Of a DNA stretch of 32,143 bases, positions 26,433-32,143 are shown one piece after another (the stretch's first letter is position 1; each line of letters begins with the position of its first letter). The stretch spans positions 1 to 32,143 of the forward strand of contig CAZZVQ010000051.1 in assembly GCA_964657565.1 (NCBI GenBank). Reading direction: 5' to 3'. This DNA comes from JAVVHH01 sp964657565. Its GTDB lineage: Bacteria; Pseudomonadota; Alphaproteobacteria; Acetobacterales; Acetobacteraceae. Made by a program: the position numbers and the translations under genes. The notes below the pieces were generated by a model. The model was not told where the DNA came from, made no database searches, and saw only the letters and a list, made by a program, of their open reading frames with translations.

Positions 26433-26603
26433 CTGTGAATACCGTCCCACAGCGCTGATAGTGTTTCAAGCAGGATGCACCGTCGCCGCTTCCGGACAGC
26501 ATCATTCGTTTGAATGACGCGGAGCGCGAGAGAAGCGTGAAAGTCGAGGACGACACGCGCGGATTGCGCTCATGTTCCTGCTGCCCGGCCTATTCGTCTG
26601 GCC
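26433..26603. other. Sequence upstream of LuxR-type gene, before assembly gap
   Basis: This stretch should contain the promoter of the LuxR-type gene. I see no convincing operator in it. A short plus-strand reading, ATG at about 26572 followed by FLLPGLFVW, runs into the gap; it could be the start of a gene or chance. Confidence 0.35.
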
Positions 26604-26613
26604 NNNNNNNNNN
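26604..26613. other. Assembly gap (10 N)
   Basis: Ten unknown bases. A fixed run of ten suggests a scaffold join of unknown true length, so the LuxR region and the blaI/tonB region need not be adjacent in the genome. Confidence 0.98.
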
Positions 26614-26786
26614 CCGCGTCCGGCACGCTCATGCAGAGCCAGTCCAGCGCGGCCTCCAACGCCGGGCCGCTGAGCTCTATTCGGCAACCGGATGCTTCGG
26701 CTTGGATTGCCCTTTGCTACCGCGGCGATGGCCGGAACCAGGAGAAAGCCCAGGGCAAGAATGGCTGAACCGACCGACGACCGCAT
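26614..26786 (-). pseudogene. Putative secreted protein, truncated by gap and possibly frameshifted
   Basis: From an ATG at 26786, with a GGAAGAAGAG site upstream, the minus strand encodes a convincing signal peptide: MRSSVGS, a hydrophobic core AILALGFLLVPAIAAVA, then a cleavage-type AVA. The frame continues with less natural sequence. A shift of one base near an AAAGGG run (about 26710-26720) would give AIQAEASGCRIELSGPAL then EAALDWL, which looks far more like a folded domain before the gap cuts it. An in-frame ATG at 26813 is an alternative start. A BlaI-type palindrome lies 46 bases upstream. Function unknown; the frameshift may be a base-calling error near the low-quality gap. Confidence 0.45.
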
Positions 26787-26832
26787 AGACGACACTCTTC
26801 TTCCCGAGGTCATTAGCTCTGCGCACTGTAGC

Positions 26833-26847
26833 GCTACAAGCTGTAGC
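26833..26847. promoter_or_regulatory. BlaI-type operator O1
   Basis: GCTACAAGCTGTAGC has perfect 6-base arms around 3 bases. The core CTACA-N-TGTAG resembles known BlaI/MecI operators. It lies upstream of the gap-truncated secreted protein gene on the minus strand. An overlapping second palindrome, TGTAGCGCTACA, covers 26827-26838. Confidence 0.65.
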
Positions 26848-26940
26848 ATTCACTCGCGAGAGCGGCTTGTCGAGCATTTTCTCAGTGCCCTCGAAGCGCG
26901 CAAGGAATGGCGGCTCGGCTCAGGGCGAGACCCGGGCAGA

Positions 26941-27867
26941 TCAACCACCGGTCCCGATGGGGTGATAATGCAGGGTCACCACGACATCGGCCGGTTGCGC
27001 GAGCGCGCCCGGCGACAACGGTGATAGGCGGGCGTTGCGAAACACCGCCAGCGCCGCAGCATCGAGCACGCTTGATCCTGAGCTTTGCACCACCTCAATC
27101 GATGTGACCTGGCCATCGGCGGCGATGACGATGCGGACTTTGACGTTGCCGCCCTCGTCACTCTGGGACGCCTCTCTGGGATAGAAGGAGTGTTGGTCCC
27201 ACCATTGCTTCAATCGCCCCATCCAGGCGGCACCGTTGTTCGCACTGCTCGCGCCGCCCGCGACGTTGCCGCCTTCGCTCCTGGCGACATTCGACCCACG
27301 CGTGGGTGCAGGTCGTGCCGCCGGGTGTTGCGGTGGTGCCGGTCGCGGGCGTGGGTGCTCAGTTGGTCGAGAGGGCGGCATGGCAGGCGACGGCGCTGCT
27401 TCGGTCTGATGAACTGGTGGGGGTGGCAGCACATCTGGAACGACTGGCGGGAACGGTATCTCGGCTTGCTCGAATGGCAGGGCCAACGGCACCTCCGGCG
27501 CAGGTGTGGGCACTACAGCCGGTTGAACTGGCACACGTACCGGCTCAGGCGCCGGTATTGTCATCAACGGCGAAGGCGGTGCTTCGGCCTGCTTGATCGG
27601 TGCGGCGGGCGTGACTGGCTCGCCGGCTTCTTCTGCCGACGCGCGAGCTGCTGCGGCCGAAGCAGATCCAGTTTCCGTGATGATCTCCACCGAAAGCGGC
27701 TCGGGTCCACGACCCGGCGGTTGGCGCGATGGGAACATCAGCAACCACGTGAGCAACATCAGATGCAGTGCCAGTGAGAGCAGGAGCAACCAGCTCAGCA
27801 TTCTGGTTCGATGCACCCGCATCGCCGGTCGTTGGCTGCTGCTCAACATCGGCTCATTCCGGTTCAT
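26941..27867 (-). CDS. TonB-like energy transducer
   Basis: This protein of about 308 residues starts at an ATG at 27867; another ATG at 27849 is possible. It has a short cytoplasmic N-terminus, one membrane helix (MLSWLLLLSLALHLMLLTWLLMF), a long Pro/Ala/Glu-rich periplasmic spacer with repeated PAPEP and PPPP tracts, and a C-terminal TonB domain with WWDQHSFYPREA, GNVKVRIVIAADGQVTSIEVVQSSGSSVLDAAALAVFRNA. TonB couples the proton motive force to outer-membrane receptors. Without ExbB/ExbD or a receptor beside it, its partner is unknown. It is divergent from blaI with a probable BlaI operator 22 bases upstream of its start, an unusual control for a TonB gene. Confidence 0.88.
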   Translation of the reverse strand: MNRNEPMLSSSQRPAMRVHRTRMLSWLLLLSLALHLMLLTWLLMFPSRQPPGRGPEPLSVEIITETGSASAAAARASAEEAGEPVTPAAPIKQAEAPPSPLMTIPAPEPVRVPVQPAVVPTPAPEVPLALPFEQAEIPFPPVVPDVLPPPPVHQTEAAPSPAMPPSRPTEHPRPRPAPPQHPAARPAPTRGSNVARSEGGNVAGGASSANNGAAWMGRLKQWWDQHSFYPREASQSDEGGNVKVRIVIAADGQVTSIEVVQSSGSSVLDAAALAVFRNARLSPLSPGALAQPADVVVTLHYHPIGTGG

Positions 27868-27888
27868 GGATAGGCTACGCAAATTAAC

Positions 27889-27903
27889 GCCACAAGCCGT
27901 AGC
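27889..27903. promoter_or_regulatory. BlaI-type operator O2
   Basis: GCCACAAGCCGTAGC matches operator O1 at 13 of 15 positions and keeps the same 6-3-6 layout. It lies 22 bases upstream of the tonB start. A further GCTACG half-site lies at 27874-27879. Confidence 0.55.
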
Positions 27904-27952
27904 ACAAATACCAAGGGAGGATAGGCCAGGATTGCTTGTTGTCTTCACTCGG

Positions 27953-27967
27953 GCTACGCGTCGTAGC
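27953..27967. promoter_or_regulatory. BlaI-type operator O3
   Basis: GCTACGCGTCGTAGC has perfect 6-base arms around 3 bases. It lies 20 bases upstream of the blaI ATG at 27988, the expected place for autorepression. Confidence 0.65.
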
Positions 27968-27987
27968 GATACGCACGGTGGTGTTGC

Positions 27988-28365
27988 ATGGACGAGCGAA
28001 TGTCCGATCTCGGCGAACTCGAGCTGGAAGTCATGCAACTCGTCTGGGACAACGGCGAGGTGACGGCCGATCAGGTTCGAGAGGCATTGGCCCGGCGACC
28101 GAAGGAGTCGACGGTGCGGACCGTCCTGCGGCGGCTCGAGGACAAGGGCTACGTGATTCACCGGGTAGAGGGCCGGACCTTCATCTTCCGGGCCGCGGAG
28201 GCCCGGGGGGAAGTCGCGGCTCGGGCTGTCAAGCGGATCGTCGACTGGTTCTGCAAGGGATCGGTGGAAGAAGTACTCGTCGGGATGGCCGACGCTCAGA
28301 TGCTGGAGCGAGGGACCCTCGAGCTGCTTGCGAAACGGATCAACTCAGCCAAAACGAGGCGTTGA
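27988..28365 (+). CDS. blaI: BlaI/MecI-family transcriptional repressor
   Basis: This 125-residue protein matches the BlaI/MecI/CopY winged-helix repressors: LGELELEVMQLVW at the N-terminus, VTADQVREAL, STVRTVLRRLEDKGYV as recognition helix and wing, and the C-terminal dimerisation helices. In family systems the repressor is inactivated when the partner M56 protease senses a signal. The stop overlaps the protease ATG by one base (TGATG), so both are co-translated. An alternative ATG lies four codons downstream. The three palindromes nearby are its likely targets. No beta-lactamase gene is in the window, so an antibiotic role is not shown. Confidence 0.93.
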   Translation: MDERMSDLGELELEVMQLVWDNGEVTADQVREALARRPKESTVRTVLRRLEDKGYVIHRVEGRTFIFRAAEARGEVAARAVKRIVDWFCKGSVEEVLVGMADAQMLERGTLELLAKRINSAKTRR

Positions 28366-30071
28366 TGCTCAGCGTGCTTGGAGAAGCGGGCCTCCGCACA
28401 CTTCTCCTAGCCATCGTCGTCGGTTGTGGCCTTCGGCTGCTGCGTGTTCGGCAACCGCCACTGCTGCTGGTCGCCTGGACCGTCGTCCTGGGGACGTCGG
28501 TCTTTATGCCCATGCTCGCGCGCATCGCCCCGCTGAGCATTCCGGTGATCCCGGTGTTCCCTACCATGCTGGTCGACGACACCGGCGACGCGCTTGCAAG
28601 CACCGCCATGCAGATGCTTTCGACTAAGGGCCCGCTCGACGAGCAACCGCAGCGTTCGCTGTGCTGCTTGTTTGAAGCCGTCTATGTCGTCGTCGCTGCC
28701 GCGATCGCCTCCCGCGTCCTCCTCGGGGTCGTATTGTCGCTTCGGCTTCTGGCCAAGTCTGTTCCAGTCCATGCCGATTGGGCTGCTGGGATGCACGTAA
28801 GGATCAGCCGTGAGGTCGCGACACCAGTGACGGTGGCTCATGCCATCCTGTTACCACTCGACGCGGAAGGCTGGTCGGCAGACACGCGTCGGGCCGTTCT
28901 GGCGCACGAGCGGGGCCATGTCTTGCGATGGGATTATGCGATGCTGGTCCTGGCGCAACTGAACATAGCCTTATTTTGGTTCAGCCCTCTATCCCGGTGG
29001 CTCCACCGACGGCTCGTCGTTCTGGCCGAGCTCGCCAGCGACGACCAGGCCGTAGCGGCAACCGGCGACGGCATCGGCTATGCCGAGATCCTGCTCGAGA
29101 TGGGGCGACGCTCAGGCCCGCTCCTGCGGGGTGTCGCGATGGCGCGGCCAGCAACGCTGCAATATCGGATCGAACGTGTGCTCTCAGAGCACGTGTCGAG
29201 GGCGGCGCCGAGCCTGGTGCAGCATATGATTTTAACGGCGGTTGCGACGGGCCTTGCACTCATGGCCGCGACGTCGCGTACCATTCCCTCCTTAACGATC
29301 GACTCAAGCTTGCCGCGGGCACTGGAATCGGCAGCCGAGCCGACGCAGCCGGGATCATCGATCGATCCGATCCCGTCTCCCTCCGAGCGAAGGACGCCCA
29401 GACCGTCGCTTCCTGCTTCGACCAGCGTCGCGCTCCAGGTCACCCCGGAGCCTTTATCTGTCGAGCCGCCGACTTCCACACCAAACCTGCCCGCCGTCGG
29501 TGACGCACCACAGATCGACGCTCGCGAGGCTGCCAGGCGCACTCCATCTCCCCTGTCGATGCGGCCGACGGTGCAGCCGGCGAGAGCCGCACGTGGTCCT
29601 GGCGCTAACGCTGTCCAGTCGGGCGGCCAGCTGATCACTGCCGCCGAACTTATTCCACGCCACGATGGGAAGCCGGGCGTCGTCAGCAGCGTCGGAGCCA
29701 CCAGACGGGAGGCGCAGGGGTCCCTTTCGCCGGCCCGGGCTCCCGAGGCTGAGCCACCGATTCCGAGAAGCGGGGACGAGCCGTCATGCACCGGCGTCTA
29801 CCTTACGAAGCCCGGAAGCCCTGGGCTGGATGGACAAGCCGACCTAATCCAAGTGAACTACTTTCAAGCCGCCGATGGGGCGCCGTGGTTGAAGCTGCTG
29901 TTCGGCTCACGGACCCAGATCCGGGTGAACGGCTCCACCGTCGAGCGCACCTCGGTCCGCGCGACGGTGGTGGCGGCGGCGCCCAAGAATGCTAACCGCA
30001 TATCCGGATCCAGCCACGGCGTGTTCGGGTCGATCGATTACGAGTGCTTACGCCCGAACGCGCGACTGTAG
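28365..30071 (+). CDS. M56-family (BlaR1-like) membrane metalloprotease sensor
   Basis: This 568-residue protein has four N-terminal membrane segments and a gluzincin-type motif LAHERGH (His181, Glu182, His185) between the third and fourth, as in BlaR1/MecR1 proteases that cleave or inactivate BlaI. Further family features are WFSPLSRWLHRRLVVLAELASDDQAV (third zinc ligand in ELASD) and YAEILLEM. After the last helix (about 287-304) comes a long Pro/Ser-rich stretch (about 310-465) and a small C-terminal domain (about 475-568, CTGVYLTKPGSPG onward). It lacks the penicillin-binding sensor domain of BlaR1, so the signal is probably different. The longer open frame upstream overlaps blaI and is not used. 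Confidence 0.88.
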   Translation: MLSVLGEAGLRTLLLAIVVGCGLRLLRVRQPPLLLVAWTVVLGTSVFMPMLARIAPLSIPVIPVFPTMLVDDTGDALASTAMQMLSTKGPLDEQPQRSLCCLFEAVYVVVAAAIASRVLLGVVLSLRLLAKSVPVHADWAAGMHVRISREVATPVTVAHAILLPLDAEGWSADTRRAVLAHERGHVLRWDYAMLVLAQLNIALFWFSPLSRWLHRRLVVLAELASDDQAVAATGDGIGYAEILLEMGRRSGPLLRGVAMARPATLQYRIERVLSEHVSRAAPSLVQHMILTAVATGLALMAATSRTIPSLTIDSSLPRALESAAEPTQPGSSIDPIPSPSERRTPRPSLPASTSVALQVTPEPLSVEPPTSTPNLPAVGDAPQIDAREAARRTPSPLSMRPTVQPARAARGPGANAVQSGGQLITAAELIPRHDGKPGVVSSVGATRREAQGSLSPARAPEAEPPIPRSGDEPSCTGVYLTKPGSPGLDGQADLIQVNYFQAADGAPWLKLLFGSRTQIRVNGSTVERTSVRATVVAAAPKNANRISGSSHGVFGSIDYECLRPNARL

Positions 30072-30212
30072 GCGCTGCGGCGACGCGGTTTCGCCGCCCA
30101 TTAGGTCAGGATCTCTTCCATGAAGATGCTCAACGGATCGGCGCGGTAAGCACCAAACGATCCACGCTCGATGTAGCTACCGCTGCGGCCACAGCCGAGG
30201 CAGCAGCAGCCG
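30072..30212. other. Unassigned sequence between blaR1-like gene and broken minus-strand genes
   Basis: No complete gene is visible. On the minus strand, a reading ending at a TAA (30101-30103) gives SYIERGSFGAYRADPLSIF and a few more residues, with protein-like composition. It could be the C-terminus of an unidentified gene whose upstream part is lost at the nearby junction. The evidence is weak. Confidence 0.3.
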
Positions 30213-30341
30213 TCACGAAGGCGGGATCAGCCTCGCTCGCTCCGGACCCACGCGTCGACGCAGCTCGGCCGCGGACACCGCCGCCGACAGGCCGGCGATG
30301 CCGCAGCCGACGACAACCACATCGAAATTCTGGTCCTTCAT
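30213..30341 (-). pseudogene. FAD-dependent oxidoreductase, N-terminal stub
   Basis: The ATG at 30341 overlaps the stop of the upstream fused frame (ATGA). The product begins MKDQNFDVVVVGCGIAGLSAAVSAAE, a standard dinucleotide-binding GxGxxG fold with the usual start of a flavoprotein dehydrogenase such as the fumarate-reductase/tricarballylate type. After about 27 residues the resemblance stops, and the frame ends after 42 residues with unrelated arginine-rich sequence. A normal member has over 400 residues. Either a deletion or an assembly join removed the rest. Confidence 0.75.
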
Positions 30342-30547
30342 CGCTTGATCGCGAACGGGTCGCGCACCTCGCTCGAGAAATCGATCATGACGTTGCGGAT
30401 GTTGGTGAACTCGTCTAGCGCCACATCGCCCCGCTCGCGGCCGAACCCGCTTTCCTTGAACCCGCCAAACGGGGCCTGGACCGCGACGGCGCGATAGGTG
30501 TTGACCCACACCGTCCCGGCCCGGATGGCGCGCGACACACGCATCGC
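30338..30547 (-). pseudogene. Aldehyde dehydrogenase, C-terminal fragment
   Basis: About 69 residues match the C-terminal end of NAD(P)-dependent aldehyde dehydrogenases: RVSRAIRAGTVWVNTYR, then APFGGFKESGFGRERG and a final ALDEFTNIRNVMID. The catalytic cysteine and glutamate regions and most of the roughly 490-residue enzyme are missing. The fragment continues in frame from the ABC substrate-binding protein, with the join near 30545. Its stop overlaps the flavoprotein start, which suggests that in the intact locus an ALDH gene preceded the flavoprotein gene in one operon. Confidence 0.85.
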
Positions 30548-30892
30548 GCGCGGCACGAGCGCCATGACGACGCCGGAATGGACGGTGCCGACCAGCACGT
30601 CCGCTTTGTCGCGATTGAGCAGCCGGTTGACGTTCTGCACCGCCTTGGACGGGTCCGACTCATCATCGAGCCGGATGACCTCCACGGTGCGGCCCCCGAG
30701 CTTGCCGCCCTTCTCTGCAAGCAGCAGTTCGAACGCAATGGCGATGTTCTCGCCAAGCTGGGCGTAAGTGCCCGAGAAGGGCAGCATCAGCCCGACCTTG
30801 AGCGGCGCTCCCTGAGCCAATGCTGGCCGCGCCTAACCGGCTGCCGCTGCGCCCAGCAGCACTCCACGGCGGCCTATCGTCGTGTCGAACAT
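30548..30892 (-). pseudogene. ABC transporter substrate-binding protein, N-terminal part with amber stop
   Basis: An ATG at 30892 with an AGGAGG ribosome binding site starts a signal peptide MFDTTIGRRGVLLGAAAAG, followed directly by an in-frame TAG (30833-30835), then ARPALAQGAPLKVGLMLPFSG in the same frame. The rest is the N-lobe of a branched-chain amino acid/amide-type binding protein (Peripla_BP_6): GENIAIAFELLLAEKGGKLGG, VEVIRLDDESDPSKAVQNVNRLL, DVLVGTVHSGVVMALVP. Then it runs in frame into an aldehyde dehydrogenase tail. About 300 residues of the binding protein are missing. The short frame from the TTG at 30820 lacks a signal peptide and should not be taken as a real protein. Confidence 0.8.
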
Positions 30893-30983
30893 GTCTCGTC
30901 TCCTCCTCTGTCGGCCCGTTATTCAGGCCGTATCGTTTTGTTCTCAGGCGTGGATCCCAGCATCACGCCTCGACGGGAGAAGC

Positions 30984-31265
30984 TCATCGTTCGATCGCGG
31001 ACGGGTGGCGGGCGAGCGGCATGACCTTGACGCTCATGAACGGAAACAGCGGAAGGCCGGAGAGAATAGCTTGCAGCTCTTCGTTGTCGGAGACATCGAA
31101 GATCGATATGTTCGAGTATTCGCCGACGATACGCCAGAGATGGAGCCACTTGCCGGAGCGCTGCAGCTCCTGGGCATACTCTTTTTCCGCCGCCTTGATC
31201 GCGTCGAACTGGGCCGGGTCCATGCCCTGCGGCGGATGGACGTCCATCCGGACGTGATACAGCAT
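30984..31265 (-). CDS. catC: Muconolactone delta-isomerase
   Basis: This 93-residue protein has the family's normal length and signature: MLYHVRMDVHPP at the start, EKEYAQELQRSGKWLHLWRIVGEYSNISIFDV in the middle, and LPLFPFMSVKV plus HPSA at the end. It isomerises muconolactone to 3-oxoadipate enol-lactone in the catechol branch of the beta-ketoadipate pathway and forms cytoplasmic decamers. It starts 4 bases after the muconate cycloisomerase stop with a GGAG site, so the two are one operon. The following binding-protein gene starts 91 bases later on the same strand. Confidence 0.96.
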   Translation of the reverse strand: MLYHVRMDVHPPQGMDPAQFDAIKAAEKEYAQELQRSGKWLHLWRIVGEYSNISIFDVSDNEELQAILSGLPLFPFMSVKVMPLARHPSAIER

Positions 31266-31269
31266 TATC

Positions 31270-32143
31270 TCAGCTCCGGGCGAAGCGGCGCATCGCCGCC
31301 TCGTCGATCGTGACGCCGATGCCGGGGCCGGCCGGCAGATGGATGTGGAAATCTTCGAAGCGGAGTGGTTCGGTGACGAGGTCCGAGGTCAGGATCTGGG
31401 GGCCGAAATGCTCGCAGCCCCATTCCAGCGTCGGCAACGTCGCGAATACCTGCAGGTGCGCCGCGGCCCCCACTGAACTCTCCAGCAAGCAGCCGCCATA
31501 GAGGCCGATCCCGGCCGCCTCGGCGACGGCGGCGACCTTGCGGACTCCCAGCAAGCCGGTGTGCTTGACGATCTTGAGCGACACCGCGTCGGCGGCCGCC
31601 GCCGCGGCGACGGCCAGCATGTCATGCGTGTCGAACACGCACTCGTCGGCCAGAAGTGGCGGGGTGCCGGGTCGGGCGCGCAGACGGGCCATGCCGGCGA
31701 TGTTCCAGGCCGGAACCGGCTGCTCGACGAGGGCGACGCCCATCTCGGATAGTTGCGGCAGGCAGCGTGCGGACACCGTCTCGTCCCAAGCCTGGTTGGC
31801 GTCGACGATCAGCGTGGCGCGGTCGCCAAGCGCGGCGGCGAGGCGGCGCATGCGGTCCATGTCGGCGGCGGGTTCGAGGGCGCCGATCTTAACCTTGAAG
31901 GTGCGGTGCAGCCGGGCGGCGAGCTTGCGCTCGGCTTCCTCGATCTCTTGCGCCGGGTCACCGGAGGCGAGCGTCCAGAGCACGGGGATGCGGTCGCGGA
32001 CGGCGCCGCCGAGCAGGGCGGACGCGGGCACGCCGAGCGTCTTGCCGACGGCGTCGAAGAGTGCGGTTTCGATGGCGCCCTTGGCGGCGTTGTTGCGCTT
32101 GGCCGCGGCCGCCATGGCCAGGCCGGCGGCCTCGAAGCGGTCG
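31270..32143 (-). CDS. catB: Muconate cycloisomerase, 5' end outside window
   Basis: The frame is open to the window edge, and about 290 residues of an expected roughly 370 are visible. It is an enolase-superfamily enzyme of the muconate-lactonizing group: the lysine pair FKVKIG, metal ligands in VDANQAWD, VEQPVP and LADECVFD, and the second catalytic lysine in VSLKIVKHTGLLG. It converts cis,cis-muconate, made from catechol, to muconolactone, the substrate of the next gene product. The chloromuconate form is possible, but the adjacent catC favours the unsubstituted pathway. The catechol 1,2-dioxygenase gene is not in the window. Confidence 0.92.
   Translation of the reverse strand, partial: DRFEAAGLAMAAAAKRNNAAKGAIETALFDAVGKTLGVPASALLGGAVRDRIPVLWTLASGDPAQEIEEAERKLAARLHRTFKVKIGALEPAADMDRMRRLAAALGDRATLIVDANQAWDETVSARCLPQLSEMGVALVEQPVPAWNIAGMARLRARPGTPPLLADECVFDTHDMLAVAAAAAADAVSLKIVKHTGLLGVRKVAAVAEAAGIGLYGGCLLESSVGAAAHLQVFATLPTLEWGCEHFGPQILTSDLVTEPLRFEDFHIHLPAGPGIGVTIDEAAMRRFARS

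Noticed and set aside
26692..27024. 110-codon plus-strand open frame
   Set aside because: Overlaps the tonB 3' end and a better signal-peptide gene on the other strand; no motif or ribosome binding site.
30820..30892. Amber codon as selenocysteine-like or pyrrolysine recoding
   Set aside because: UAG recoding as pyrrolysine is not expected in this kind of organism, and the position is in a signal peptide; mutation or base error is simpler.

Overview
The window is GC-rich, densely packed DNA with frequent 1-4 base gene overlaps. It most resembles a high-GC proteobacterium, probably an alphaproteobacterium; this is an impression from gene content, since no rRNA or other taxonomic marker is present. 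It is part of a draft assembly: a run of 10 N lies at 26604-26613, and at least three points look like two unrelated genes fused (about 145, about 30545 and about 30240).

Region 1 (1-16223) is half of a type VI secretion system (T6SS). A plus-strand core operon encodes TssJ (fused at its 5' end to a fragment of a LolD-like ABC ATPase), TssK, TssL with a peptidoglycan-binding domain, TssM, a TagF-PP2C phosphatase fusion and a Ser/Thr kinase. A minus-strand pair follows, a LysM protein and a metallopeptidase-like protein. The plus strand then resumes with a small membrane protein, VgrG, a DUF4123 adaptor, a NucA/NucB-type DNase and a ComJ (Nin)-like protein. ComJ/Nin inhibits NucA in Bacillus, so the last two genes read as a DNase effector and its immunity protein. 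Sheath, Hcp, ClpV, baseplate and Fha genes are not in the window.

Region 2 (16333-26432) is a catabolic island: a LysR regulator with a clear palindrome, a divergent aromatic-acid-type MFS transporter, then a minus-strand operon of class III CoA-transferase, dienelactone hydrolase-like protein, ACMSD-like amidohydrolase, extradiol-type dioxygenase and fumarylacetoacetate hydrolase-family protein. A second MFS transporter diverges from it, and a LuxR-type regulator faces that transporter. The set suggests uptake and ring cleavage of an aromatic or related acid; the substrate cannot be read from the sequence.

Region 3 (26433-30071) holds the gap, a gap-truncated putative secreted protein, a TonB-like protein, and a BlaI repressor with an M56 (BlaR1-like) sensor protease. 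Three similar 15-bp palindromes, consensus GCYACR-N3-YGTAGC, lie upstream of the secreted gene, tonB and blaI and probably define a local BlaI regulon.

Region 4 (30072-32143) is minus strand: muconate cycloisomerase (catB, cut by the window edge), muconolactone isomerase (catC), then broken genes: an ABC substrate-binding protein with an in-frame amber codon in its signal peptide, fused to an aldehyde dehydrogenase C-terminus, and a flavoprotein stub. No tRNA, rRNA, CRISPR array or insertion sequence was seen.
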